Below, in pieces: positions 1 through 8,958 of a stretch of 64,000 nucleotides of DNA. The position numbers and the translations under genes are program-made. The notes under the pieces were generated by a model that saw only the letters and a list, made by a program, of their open reading frames with translations, was not told the DNA's origin and did not search any database. Origin of the DNA: Pseudoalteromonas luteoviolacea (GTDB lineage Bacteria > Pseudomonadota > Gammaproteobacteria > Enterobacterales > Alteromonadaceae); the NCBI RefSeq assembly GCF_001696455.1, contig NZ_MAUJ01000001.1, positions 682,001-746,000 on the forward strand. Reading direction: 5' to 3'. The number at the start of each line of letters is the position of its first letter. Position 1 is the stretch's first letter.

Positions 1-1173
1 TTTACGGCTCAAAAGTATACTCGATGCGGTATAAAAGATTATGCTGGCACTACAATCATATTTCATGACAAAGCAGGGCAGGAAATAGCCACATTTAAAT
101 CGCATGATTCAGCGCAGTTTACTCAAGAGATCCCTACGGGTGCGCAGCATGTGTCAATTATCGGCGAAAACGCGGTATTTGAATCTGAGAAAATTACAGG
201 AGTGATCACGGCTCTAGATATTTCCCGAGGTGCCAAGCTTTCAAACGTCATGTTTTACGACCTGACAGAATCTTGTGAATGTAGAGATGTGACCGCAGAC
301 TTTACATCTTTGAATTCAACGCACAGTGCTTTTTACATTTTAGATTCGTACTTGTACCCGATAAGCGATGATCATGATGATTTAAAAGTATGTCAAAACA
401 AGCGCAGTGCTTTTTACGCCATAAAACTACCTGGGTATGATGATGTTTTAGCGACATTGCGTGATATCCCAGCAGACAAGGATGAGCTGACCTTTAGTGG
501 TAGCGATTTTAGTCATGAGGGTGTAAAGCTGGATGTGAGCGCATTACCTTTGAATTCCCGATACACTGTCAGAGGGATTGGAGAGTCTGATCAAGTCATT
601 TATTCCCAAAGCAGCAGTGTCTCCGCCTCCGAAAGACAGGCTTATACATTCCCTTCGATTACAAGTGAAAACTACATAACTAGCTTCCAATCAGAGAGTG
701 CAGAACTTGGCAATCTATCTTTTTACACGGTGAGCGGCGGCGTTTCTAAAATTGATGATACAGGTCTTGTGACCAGCATATCGATACCAGAACAACCTAT
801 GGACATGCTCGAAACCGTTTCAAATATTTTCGGACGCAGCACATTGGAGTATGACTTTTCCAATGTGGATAGTCGACTTAGGTTGGCACATTGGCGGTTT
901 GAATACCAATGGATTGACAGCAGTGTCAACAGAGTTGACTGGGAAGTACAGGGATCACTCAAAGCAGAAATCCCTGAGCTTTCATTCGGAGACTTTTTAA
1001 CTTTGCCAGAAGATCGACAAACGCAATCTGTCAAAGTGGTGATCAGTGGACATCAAGGGGCACCGACAGGATTAACAGAGTACAGAGCCAACATTAAAGA
1101 TAACACGGATTTTGTGCACTCAGATAAATACCATTTTGTTAGGGTAGAAGCGACAAATTCGGTAACGTATTAG
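1..1173 (+). CDS. Lipoprotein-family paralogue, 5' end outside window
   Basis: The reading frame is open from base 1, so the gene begins upstream and the GTG at 151 is not its start. From the first codons it parallels the gene at 1496-2824: a Cys-Gly near the N-terminal side, a segment with FHDKAG matching FHDTDG, then a CECRDVT motif matching CPCRDIT, and near the end HQGAPTGLTEYR matching HGAPTSLVDYR. The two are therefore tandem paralogues. By analogy it is probably an exported lipoprotein carrying a carboxypeptidase-regulatory-like beta-sandwich, but the signal region is not in the window. Function is unknown. Confidence 0.8.
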   Translation, partial: FTAQKYTRCGIKDYAGTTIIFHDKAGQEIATFKSHDSAQFTQEIPTGAQHVSIIGENAVFESEKITGVITALDISRGAKLSNVMFYDLTESCECRDVTADFTSLNSTHSAFYILDSYLYPISDDHDDLKVCQNKRSAFYAIKLPGYDDVLATLRDIPADKDELTFSGSDFSHEGVKLDVSALPLNSRYTVRGIGESDQVIYSQSSSVSASERQAYTFPSITSENYITSFQSESAELGNLSFYTVSGGVSKIDDTGLVTSISIPEQPMDMLETVSNIFGRSTLEYDFSNVDSRLRLAHWRFEYQWIDSSVNRVDWEVQGSLKAEIPELSFGDFLTLPEDRQTQSVKVVISGHQGAPTGLTEYRANIKDNTDFVHSDKYHFVRVEATNSVTY

Positions 1174-1495
1174 AAAGTGTTCTGGTTGCAGTCAAAAAGG
1201 CTGCAACGAACAGCTTAATTTGCATTCAATTCAGTTTACCTAGTGTGCTTTGGTTAAGGTTAAGAGCGCCAAATTAATAGTGTGTCCACTGGTTATTAAT
1301 TAGAATAGGTTAAAATAACACCATTTTAAACTTAGAATGCCTTGCCCTAAACTAATCTTATTAATTATGTGTATTTTTGATTGAATATTAAACAACTTTA
1401 TAATTTTAATAAAGCGCGGTTTGGAGCCGTCAAAAAAGATATACATAGACTTTTATAGTACAATAATTAAATCCATGATTTTGAGAAGTAATATA
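1174..1495. other. Intergenic region upstream of second lipoprotein gene
   Basis: This AT-rich stretch separates the two paralogues. A short GGTTGCAGTCAAAAAGGCTGCAACG segment after the first stop codon (about 1183-1209) can pair (GTTGCAG with CTGCAAC) and may terminate the first gene, although no long T-run follows. The rest probably carries the promoter of the next gene. I see no convincing ORF. Confidence 0.5.
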
Positions 1496-2824
1496 ATGAG
1501 TAAAGTGTATAAACCCGCGCTATTGGCAGGGTGTTTGATACTTGCAGGGTGTGGTGGTTCTTCCGATAGAGCTTCAGAAAATAAGCCTAGTATATCAGCC
1601 GGTGAAGAGCAGCCAAAACTAACCTTTAATGTTAAAACACGTACGGACTGCGGCACCATACCTTATCCTAATGCCAGTGTGGTATTCCATGATACTGACG
1701 GTAACGTTTTAGCGACACATAAAACTGACAGCGTGGGCTTTTTTAGTCAAGATATTCCAGCCGGTGCCCTGCATGCTTCAGTAATAGGTGTCGAAGATTA
1801 CGGCTACAATCGATTGGGGACAGGCGATAAGGGCAAGATCCGTAAAATACACACTGCACTCGATATTTCTGAAGGCGCACAATTAGAAACAATTGAGTTT
1901 TTTGATGCCTCTGGTTCGTGCCCCTGTCGAGATATAACCGTTGACTTGAGCGAACTTGCAGTTACCCATAGTGACTATAAAGTTTCCAGAGAGGATGGCG
2001 TAGGTTTTGATGGTTATAAAGGGTCGGTCAGTGTATGTGGACACAATCCTAAATTATATTATTCCATTAGCCTATCAGGTTACGACATGAGTAAATTGGC
2101 AGTCATTGATGTTCCAGCAGCATCATCGAGTGTGGTAATCACAGAGAGTGACTTTGTCCATGACAGTGTACGCGTTCCAACCGCGCACCTTGCTGATAAA
2201 TCGAAAGTCTCTGTGAATGGTAGAGATAGTTATGGTGAGAAGATTTTATCTAACTTCGACGATGCAGGTGAGCATACAGTATTTAAAATTTACCCATCAC
2301 TCTCGAACATTAATGAGCTGTTTAACTATAAAAGCACAGTAAGTTATCCTGAAGAGTTACCGGTTATTCATTCATGGGGGGTTATTACACACCTTGATAA
2401 TGAGGGGAAAACAAACGAATTCGTGCTACCAGAAGCGCAGTTTGAACTTGCAAGTGAGTTAACTAAGGCTGTGTTAATGCAAGAGCAAGGGGATGTATAT
2501 GCCTATAACTTCGAGGGCTTTGATACACGTTTGCAAGAGGCTACAGTGATTTTCAATTTCGAATTACTCGGCTCACCATACAAAAAATTAAAATGGATAG
2601 TCGCTGGTGGATTAAATTCTGAAATACCAAAGTTAACCTTTGGAGAGGAGTTTAAGGTTTCTAAGAGAAATGTTACCCCACATGCATCCCTTCATTTGTC
2701 AGGTTACCATGGTGCACCAACGAGCCTTGTTGATTATAGACAATATGTTCAACAACATATCGGCAAGACTTCAATAGGAGATCAGGTATTTATTCGTACC
2801 ACACAAAGCCTTAGTGTGAATTAA
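1496..2824 (+). CDS. Predicted outer-membrane lipoprotein, unknown function
   Basis: The 442-residue protein begins with a lipoprotein signal peptide ending in LILAGC, with the lipidated Cys at about residue 19. This is why I choose the ATG at 1496 over the longer in-frame extension from 1421. A short Ser-rich linker is followed by a segment (about residues 40-120) resembling the beta-sandwich regulatory domains of surface proteins, then a CPCRDIT motif and a long beta-rich region. It is a paralogue of the preceding gene (same CxCRD and HGAPT motifs). It probably faces the periplasm or cell surface. No enzymatic motif is visible. Confidence 0.75.
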   Translation: MSKVYKPALLAGCLILAGCGGSSDRASENKPSISAGEEQPKLTFNVKTRTDCGTIPYPNASVVFHDTDGNVLATHKTDSVGFFSQDIPAGALHASVIGVEDYGYNRLGTGDKGKIRKIHTALDISEGAQLETIEFFDASGSCPCRDITVDLSELAVTHSDYKVSREDGVGFDGYKGSVSVCGHNPKLYYSISLSGYDMSKLAVIDVPAASSSVVITESDFVHDSVRVPTAHLADKSKVSVNGRDSYGEKILSNFDDAGEHTVFKIYPSLSNINELFNYKSTVSYPEELPVIHSWGVITHLDNEGKTNEFVLPEAQFELASELTKAVLMQEQGDVYAYNFEGFDTRLQEATVIFNFELLGSPYKKLKWIVAGGLNSEIPKLTFGEEFKVSKRNVTPHASLHLSGYHGAPTSLVDYRQYVQQHIGKTSIGDQVFIRTTQSLSVN

Positions 2825-2852
2825 AAAATGGCAGCTATTTAGCTGCCATTTT
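2825..2852. terminator. Bidirectional terminator between convergent genes
   Basis: A perfect hairpin with arms AAAATGGCAGCT and AGCTGCCATTTT around an ATTT loop sits one base after the lipoprotein stop codon. The A and T tracts flank both sides, so it can act in both directions between this gene and the convergent secreted-protein gene. Confidence 0.85.
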
Positions 2853-2874
2853 CCTATCTATATTTAGAAGATAA

Positions 2875-3663
2875 TTACTTGATGATAAGTTGATCTTCGT
2901 AAGTGTAAATACCATTAGGATCTGTTAGGTTGAATACTTTAACAGCCATTGTTTTACCCGCTGCATTTTCACACTCGATGATTTGATAAAGCACAGGCTG
3001 TGCCGTGTCATTCGTGTATACTTTGTCTTGAGTGAATACATCAGCGTGGAAAACATTTGATGTATCTTTTCCGTGGAATAAACCCAGTGAAACACCACGG
3101 TTTGCAACTGTGTGGCAGTATGACTGAGAACGGTTTTGGTTATCTACATTAAGTGTGCTCTTCACGCGGTATGCAGAGTGGTAACCAAAAGAGTAAGGTT
3201 GGTTTACGAATTCACCAGCAGGCTCAACGGTAATATCCCAATTTACAATTGGTGCGCCTGGTACATTGACTAGTACGTGGTACCAAGTATTGTCTGCATC
3301 ATAACAACCAAGCTTAAGTAACTTAGAATCTGTTAGGCGCGCTTCAGGGATACCGTTATTAACACCGATAGTTGCTTGACCTACGATGTTAGTATCTGGT
3401 TGCACAGCAGCATTCACAATGTGGCTGCCATCAACGTTTGAATATAGGTTGCCGTACTCACAGCGTGCGCCATCACGTAATTCAATGTCAGCTGAGAAGT
3501 TATGCGCAAATTCACTTGTGATTACTACACGGCTAACTGGGCCATCAGCATATACAGTGTGGCGATCATAACCATTTGTATCAGCGATATTGATAGGCGC
3601 AGCAACTGCACTTACTGAAGTTAACATTGCAGCAGCGAACGTACCTAATTTAAACATTTTCAT
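2875..3663 (-). CDS. Secreted protein of unknown function
   Basis: The 262-residue protein starts with a classical Sec signal peptide (KLGTFAAAMLTSVSAVAA, cleavage near residue 22). The mature part is polar and beta-rich, with several cysteines (around CEYGN, LGCYD, SYCHT and IIECEN) that could form disulfides in the periplasm or outside the cell. I do not recognise a family. It is monocistronic, with its own terminator shared with the convergent lipoprotein gene and a long AT-rich upstream region. Confidence 0.75.
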   Translation of the reverse strand: MKMFKLGTFAAAMLTSVSAVAAPINIADTNGYDRHTVYADGPVSRVVITSEFAHNFSADIELRDGARCEYGNLYSNVDGSHIVNAAVQPDTNIVGQATIGVNNGIPEARLTDSKLLKLGCYDADNTWYHVLVNVPGAPIVNWDITVEPAGEFVNQPYSFGYHSAYRVKSTLNVDNQNRSQSYCHTVANRGVSLGLFHGKDTSNVFHADVFTQDKVYTNDTAQPVLYQIIECENAAGKTMAVKVFNLTDPNGIYTYEDQLIIK

Positions 3664-3993
3664 TTTTAATCCTTTGGATAGTTTTTTAAACCAGCCTCAT
3701 AGAGCTGGACTTTCACTTGTCAGTTTTAGTTAGTAGTTAGTTATCACTTGGGCCCAAAGCGGTAACGCGAAGCAAAAGTAGCAAACAAAAATAAAGCCGG
3801 CAAATTCGGTGAGCTTTTTTCAATTTTTGTGTTTTTATATTTTTATTTATATAAAAAACAAAAAGATATGATTTTTGTAAGTGGAAGGCGTAAGCTGAGT
3901 TAAGGTTGATGAAATAATTCATAATGAAGCATCACGGATTCTTCGCAACCCATTTTGCGAAGATAATGAATCATATGTTAGTTAAAGTGCGAA
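3664..3993. other. AT-rich intergenic region
   Basis: This gap lies upstream of the secreted-protein gene and downstream of the FecR-domain gene, both on the minus strand. It contains a very AT-rich block (about 3810-3875) that could act as an UP element or promoter for the secreted protein. A 61-codon minus-strand ORF (3737-3922) has unremarkable, low-complexity composition and I do not regard it as a gene. Confidence 0.5.
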
Positions 3994-4608
3994 TTATTGG
4001 ATTGTTTTGACTGCGTCTTTTAATTTTTGCTCTGACCATTTCTCTGGTTGTGAAGGGGCTTCACCTTGACGCAAAGTTGACCCAGTACCTGGCTCGGAAA
4101 TAACGACTCGGCCAAACTGGTTTTCAATGATGATAGGGTGTTCGCTGTCAAGCAAGATTACATCAATGGTTTCTTTACTGTAAAGGTTGCCACCCCAAAA
4201 ATCGGTACCTCTAATACCTATTGAGCCTAACGGTGTTTTAATTTTGAAGTTAGGTCTGACAACTTTCGTGATTTCGCCTGTGACAACTCTAAACGCACCC
4301 GTTACAAATTCTAGGGTCGCGTTGGGGGATGGATGATCTGCACTGTGATTAAATTCCAAGATTGAAAAGCGCGTGTCTGCACCCAATGTGAGAATTGTGC
4401 CTTCAGTAAATTTTATTTGAGCACGTGCTTGTTCACCTGTAACAATGAAATCTTTAGCATATACCGCTGACTTTCTTTTTAATTTTCTTTGGTTTTTCTT
4501 TTGTTCTGCGACGACTGAATGTTTGGCTAATATAGTTTTTGCGATTTGTTCAGCGCTGGCTGAGAATGCAAAAATGCAGTAGCACAATAACGTTGTTGCA
4601 AGTTTCAT
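3994..4608 (-). CDS. FecR-domain periplasmic protein
   Basis: A 204-residue protein with an N-terminal signal peptide (cleavage near ASA, about residue 19). The middle carries a FecR-type domain: an SAVYAKDFIVTGEQARAQIKF-like opening, GTILTLGADTRF, then GSIGIRGTDF, the hallmark motif of this fold. No transmembrane anti-sigma segment and no neighbouring ECF sigma factor are seen, so it is a stand-alone FecR-domain protein and not a classical FecR regulator. Such proteins are often surface-associated sensors or scaffolds. The exact role is unknown. Confidence 0.8.
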   Translation of the reverse strand: MKLATTLLCYCIFAFSASAEQIAKTILAKHSVVAEQKKNQRKLKRKSAVYAKDFIVTGEQARAQIKFTEGTILTLGADTRFSILEFNHSADHPSPNATLEFVTGAFRVVTGEITKVVRPNFKIKTPLGSIGIRGTDFWGGNLYSKETIDVILLDSEHPIIIENQFGRVVISEPGTGSTLRQGEAPSQPEKWSEQKLKDAVKTIQ

Positions 4609-4749
4609 ATGTTCCTCATTTTTGAATTAATAACCTTCCTCTTCAACTTAGGTTTTAGTTCTTTTGTAAATTTAGCGCAAATAATCAATCACAATTTTAT
4701 GCCGAGCACGTCATCAGAGTGAAAGAAACAATAACGGTAGCGATTTTCT

Positions 4750-5556
4750 GTGCGGGTAAATACATCGATACAACCGAGTGAGCCTATATCTGTAATGAAA
4801 ACAAGTTCGATGCAGTGGGCACGTATGCAGTTGCATACCAAGGCTTGTTTAAGCAGCTCTGTCTTAAACCAGCTAAATCACTTTTTTAGTTCGGGATCTC
4901 AAGCTCAACCTCCTACTTTCAAAGTACTTAGTGGTAATAAAGACGGGGATTTCTGCTTGGGTGCTGATTTAAGCTTGTTATCTGAGCTTATTGAAAGTGG
5001 TGATAAGGACAAATTAGAAAATTACGGCAGCAGCTATTTGATGTTAATTGATCAGCTTCTTTGTGGTGCCAGAGACAACTTTACCAGTGTCGCAATAGTG
5101 CAGGGTCGTGCTTTTGGTGCAGGTATGCTGGTGGCATTGGCAGCAGATATTTTAATAGCAGAGACTCAATCTGAGTTTATGAACCCAAGTATTTTGTTTG
5201 AACAGTATCCATGTGCCGTATTAGCAAAAAAGCTGAGCGACAGAGCGTCTAGTGATGTGATTTTAGATGTATTCAGATCAGGAAAAAGATATGACGCGCA
5301 AGCATTGTTTGAATTGGGGTTGATCGATGTTGTATGTGATAAAGGGGCCGCCGAGCAACAAGTTTGCGAACTCATTGCGCATGCAAAGCAGCATCATTGT
5401 GGGCGAATTGCATTACAAAATTATCGCAATCGTCGCAACGGGCTAACCAACAAAACAAGAAAACAGTTGGTTGATAATTGGGTTTCGAAAGTCACCAAGG
5501 GTGATAAGCGCCTCGTCCAGTACTTACGAAGATTGGGGCGATTGCAAAGCGAATGA
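4750..5556 (+). CDS. RpfF-like crotonase-superfamily protein, catalytic glutamates apparently replaced
   Basis: A 268-residue crotonase-fold protein resembling RpfF, the DSF synthase that makes cis-2-unsaturated fatty-acid signals. Matching features are the GDFCLGADLSLLSELI segment, IVQGRAFGAG (oxyanion-hole region), ALAADILIAE, the NPSILFEQYP stretch, and a C-terminus with a Trp-containing helix and RLGRLQ. Compared from memory with Xanthomonas RpfF (GGGFEAAL and LPEVLF), the two catalytic Glu positions are Leu and Ser here. It may therefore be a non-catalytic or altered-function homologue. The GTG start at 4750 is uncertain; ATG at 4795 is an alternative. A terminator follows directly. Confidence 0.7.
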   Translation: MRVNTSIQPSEPISVMKTSSMQWARMQLHTKACLSSSVLNQLNHFFSSGSQAQPPTFKVLSGNKDGDFCLGADLSLLSELIESGDKDKLENYGSSYLMLIDQLLCGARDNFTSVAIVQGRAFGAGMLVALAADILIAETQSEFMNPSILFEQYPCAVLAKKLSDRASSDVILDVFRSGKRYDAQALFELGLIDVVCDKGAAEQQVCELIAHAKQHHCGRIALQNYRNRRNGLTNKTRKQLVDNWVSKVTKGDKRLVQYLRRLGRLQSE

Positions 5557-5570
5557 GAGTAGTGTGAGTT

Positions 5571-5617
5571 GGCAAACTGTATTGCGCGCAAGGATGGGGC
5601 GCAGTTTGCCTTTTTTT
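5571..5617 (+). terminator. Rho-independent terminator after RpfF-like gene
   Basis: Arms GGCAAACTG and CAGTTTGCC enclose an inner GCGC pairing region and are followed by seven T residues. This ends transcription of the RpfF-like gene. It also argues that the long reading frame running through this point (from 5471) really starts downstream, at 5668. Confidence 0.85.
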
Positions 5618-5667
5618 ACTCACGGAGCAGTGCTTTTTGCCTACCTAAATGACGGAAATATACACAT

Positions 5668-6076
5668 GATAAAAATACTCAACGCAAGTACGATATTTAA
5701 CTTACTCTTAGACAAAGGCGTATTAATTGTACCGACTGCAGGACCTTTAGATGTTGTCTCCAAGGGGTTGATTTGCCAAGGAGAGATTGCTGTTCAAGAC
5801 GACATAGAAAAGTTTTTACAAAAAAAAGTGAATATGTCTCCTTATATTCAAGGGGCATATGTCGCTGGAGGCTCAGTAACTTTTAGTGCGATTACTGATA
5901 TCGTATTGTCTGAAGTTACCTTCAAAGGCGGTGCGCCAATTGTTTTAAAAGGTGATATAAAGTGTTCACTAAGCGTCATTCCTGCTTTAAATGATAAAGG
6001 GATCCCAGATCCGTCTCCACCTACCGAATTAACAGTCAAGTTTGTGCCAACTCAGCCCATTACCGTATCTAAATAA
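5668..6076 (+). CDS. Hypothetical beta-rich protein upstream of injection-system operon
   Basis: A protein of about 135 residues starting with MIKILNAS. The in-frame extension to 5471 crosses a terminator and the neighbouring gene, so the ATG at 5668 is preferred; a weak GGA motif lies upstream. The sequence is rich in Val, Ile, Gly and Pro, with segments such as GGSVTFSAITDIVL, GGAPIVLKGDIKC and IPDPSPP. These faintly recall PAAR-like or spike-tip proteins, which would suit its position just before the contractile system. That is a guess; no family is recognised with confidence. Confidence 0.5.
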
Positions 6077-6644
6077 GCTTGGAAGCTGGCGCGTAACAAA
6101 ATTGCCCGCCTGTCGGTAATTTACGAGTGTTAAAGAGCCTCTCTAGATGTGCTACAAGGCAAACTATCACTCGGTAACACTTTTAGCCAGCTGTGCGTTG
6201 ACGATATAGCTCAATAGCAGCCCTTGCTTCTCCTTAAGACAGTATTCTCATTGCTTGTTTGTGCCTCATAGGCTTACTTAGCCGCTTCAATTATCTATCC
6301 CTTAAAGAAACTTCTTCTTTCTTTTTTGTCATATTTTTGGGCACTTTTCACCCATTTTAAAGTGACACGAAAGCATCTCAAAAAAAGTCACAGTTATTTT
6401 TCACAGCGCCAGATAAGAGGCGTCTTAGCCATACAAAATAATTTACAAGACACATCGGTTGGGACTGATGTGGCGGAGCCGTGGTAAAGGCTCTTTGTCT
6501 TAAGAGGCGCAAGCTTGTTTGGGTGGATTTATTCCCATTGATTTGCCACTCAATAGGTTGTCAGTTAGCCGAGTTTGCGCCTCATTTACCCAATTCTTGC
6601 CGTACTGGCTCATTAGAATGTAATTATCAACGTAAGGAAATATT
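6077..6644 (+). promoter_or_regulatory. Long structured leader/promoter region of the injection-system operon
   Basis: 568 bases without a convincing gene precede the sheath start codon. Visible structure: a GAGCC...GGCTC hairpin (6476-6493) followed by TTTGTCTT, which could act as an attenuator; and a 9-bp perfect inverted repeat GAGGCGCAA (6504-6512) / TTGCGCCTC (6575-6583) enclosing 62 bases. The sheath gene has a clear Shine-Dalgarno site (AAGGAAATATT) before ATG 6645. The 92-codon ORF at 6481-6759 overlaps the sheath gene and these repeats and is not considered coding. Promoter positions are not assigned. Confidence 0.5.
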
Positions 6645-8345
6645 ATGCCTCAATATAAAACCCCAGACGTCTATGTCCAAGAGAAATCAACACTGCCACC
6701 TTCAGTGGCAGAAGTTGCAACGGCCATTCCAGCTTTCATTGGTTACACAACCAAACTGAATGAAGCAGGTGATGCACCAGCATACAAGAATACACCAGTT
6801 CGTATTACGAGCATGGTTGAATTTGAAGCGGTATTTGGTGGCGCGTACCAAGAGAGCTTTAAGCTTAAACCTAAGTCAGCAGGTGGCTTTGCAGTGATGT
6901 CTCCAGAAGGCGAGCTAGAAGATGCACAATACTTCTTGCATCAAGCTGTCAGTCATTACTTTGCCAATGGCGGCGGTGCATGTTACATCGTGAGCATTGG
7001 TACTGCGGGTGAAATGTTAGCAGCTGAAGGCTTCACTAAAGCAATTGATTTACTTAATAAAGTTGACGAAGTAACGTTAATCTCTAGCCCAGAGTCAATT
7101 GGCTTAGATACAACAAAACACTACGAAGTACAGAATAAAGCACTCGTTCACGCTGAAAAAAGAATGGACCGCTTTGCACTTGTCGACGTTCAAATGCAGG
7201 CCGATGTGGATAGCATTGACCCTATCTCTGAAGATGCAACAGCACTTCGCGCTGGTGCGACACTTGGCCTTAAGTATGGTGCTGCATACTATCCATACCT
7301 TACAACAACGATTGCGCGTGCATATGACGCGACTAAAGTCATTGTGGATGCGCCGTTGACTGCACAAGTCTGGTGGCCAAAGGATGTTTCACACAAATTG
7401 GTTTGCCTAAATGGTGCTGATTGGGCCGATATTGGTGAAGATTACTTACTGCCAAAAGGTGACAATACGGATGATATTGATGGTGATGAGTACGATCCAT
7501 CAGGCAAGCGCTATTTAGTGCCTGAAACTGTGTTCGCGACGGATGGTACAAGTTATTACCGTTTAACCGATGGGGTAGAAGTTAAGCTTGAAAACGGTGC
7601 AATCGTTGAAACAGGCGGCACGCCATTAGTAATCGAAAACGAATTTGAACTGACACCAGTTACACTGAACTCACTTCAACTGGCAGCAATTGGCGACCCA
7701 GCTTACCCATTCTCTTCAGCAGATGTGTATAACCAAGTTAAAGCAGAGCTTGGCAAAAACTACCTAGACCTTCCTCCTTCACCTGCAATCGCCGGTGTTA
7801 TGGCTAAAACGGACAAAGATCGCGGTGTATGGAAAGCGCCTGCGAATGCTGCACTTGCACAAGTACTCATGCCAAAGCTTACCATTGACAATGCAGACCA
7901 AGAAGGTCTAAACGTTGATGCAACATCAGGTAAGTCAATCAATGCTATCCGCACATTTGTAGGTAAAGGCACACTGGTGTGGGGTGCACGTACGCTTGCG
8001 GGTAATGACAATGAGTGGCGCTACGTATCGGTTCGCCGTTTGTTCAACATGGTTGAAGAGTCTGTTCAAAAAGCAACGCACTTTGCAGTATTTGAGCCAA
8101 ACACACCATTCACATGGTTAAAACTAAAAACCATGATTGAAAGTTATTTAGAGAGCCTATGGCGTTCTGGCGCATTCTTTGGTGAAACGCCAGAGCAAGC
8201 ATTTTTCGTGAACGTCGGCCTTGGTCAGACAATGACTGAAGATGATATTAACAATGGCCTAATGAACATTGAAATTGGTCTTGCAGCGGTGCGTCCAGCT
8301 GAATTCATCGTACTAACTTTCTCTCACAAAAGCTTAGAAGGCTAA
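6645..8345 (+). CDS. Contractile injection system sheath protein
   Basis: The 566-residue protein forms the outer contractile sheath that drives the inner tube into a target. The N-terminus has the family signature (YKTPDVYVQEKS followed by VATAIPAFIGYT). The C-terminal third has NAIRTFVGKGTLVWGARTLAGN and WRYVSVRRLFNMVEESV, and the protein ends with PAEFIVLTFSHKSLEG, all typical of phage/Afp/PVC tail sheaths. Only one sheath gene is present, whereas Afp has three. It is the first gene of the operon and is followed by a 118-base gap before the tube gene. Confidence 0.95.
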   Translation: MPQYKTPDVYVQEKSTLPPSVAEVATAIPAFIGYTTKLNEAGDAPAYKNTPVRITSMVEFEAVFGGAYQESFKLKPKSAGGFAVMSPEGELEDAQYFLHQAVSHYFANGGGACYIVSIGTAGEMLAAEGFTKAIDLLNKVDEVTLISSPESIGLDTTKHYEVQNKALVHAEKRMDRFALVDVQMQADVDSIDPISEDATALRAGATLGLKYGAAYYPYLTTTIARAYDATKVIVDAPLTAQVWWPKDVSHKLVCLNGADWADIGEDYLLPKGDNTDDIDGDEYDPSGKRYLVPETVFATDGTSYYRLTDGVEVKLENGAIVETGGTPLVIENEFELTPVTLNSLQLAAIGDPAYPFSSADVYNQVKAELGKNYLDLPPSPAIAGVMAKTDKDRGVWKAPANAALAQVLMPKLTIDNADQEGLNVDATSGKSINAIRTFVGKGTLVWGARTLAGNDNEWRYVSVRRLFNMVEESVQKATHFAVFEPNTPFTWLKLKTMIESYLESLWRSGAFFGETPEQAFFVNVGLGQTMTEDDINNGLMNIEIGLAAVRPAEFIVLTFSHKSLEG

Positions 8346-8463
8346 TCCTAGCTTTTGATTTTCCGCGAATCACAACGTCTATTTGGCCCGTTTGAGCAGC
8401 CAAATAGACACCTATTTTTCACTACAGCATAGCTGTAATTACAGTATTTTTTGGAGTTAATAA

Positions 8464-8910
8464 ATGGCTACTACTAAAGCAGATATCGCAGCAGAATATC
8501 CAATTCCGGTCTATCGATTTGTTGTCAGTTTTGGCGAAGAAAGCATTCCTTTTTCAGAGGTTTCTGGCCTAGATATTGGTGTTGAAACTATCACTTACAA
8601 AGATGGCTATGGCAAAAAGCATATGCCTGGGCAACCAACTGACGTGAACATTACGTTAAAGCGTGGCCTTGTTAAGCAAAAGAGCCAGTTCTACGATTGG
8701 ATTTCTTCTATCAGCTTAAACCTTGTTGATAAAAAGGACATCACAATTTCACTCACCAATGAAGATCGTTCTCAGCCTCTCGTTACTTGGAAAGTAATCA
8801 ATGCATTTCCTAAGAAGTTGACGGCACCGAGCATCAATGGCGGCTCAAATGAAGCGAGTGTTGAGTCACTAGAAATGATGGCTGACGATATCAAGATCGA
8901 ATTCCATTAA
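8464..8910 (+). CDS. Inner tube protein 1 (T4 gp19-like)
   Basis: The 148-residue protein belongs to the phage T4-like tail-tube (gp19) family and stacks as hexameric rings inside the sheath. Visible signatures are PVYRFVVSFGEESIPFSEVSGL near the start, then MPGQPTDVNITLKRGL, and the C-terminal WKVINAFPKKLTAPSINGG plus VESLEMM. The Shine-Dalgarno TTTTGGAG precedes ATG 8464. It corresponds to the main tube subunit (Afp1-like/MacT-like); the next gene is a second, diverged tube protein. Confidence 0.95.
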   Translation: MATTKADIAAEYPIPVYRFVVSFGEESIPFSEVSGLDIGVETITYKDGYGKKHMPGQPTDVNITLKRGLVKQKSQFYDWISSISLNLVDKKDITISLTNEDRSQPLVTWKVINAFPKKLTAPSINGGSNEASVESLEMMADDIKIEFH

Positions 8911-8958
8911 TTTTATTCTCTTTTTTAGGGCACGAGAGTGCCCATTTAGGTGTGAAAT

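Noticed and set aside
6481..6759. 92-codon ORF overlapping the sheath start
   Set aside because: Overlaps the sheath gene in another frame and covers the leader repeats; no ribosome-binding site and no plausible protein features.
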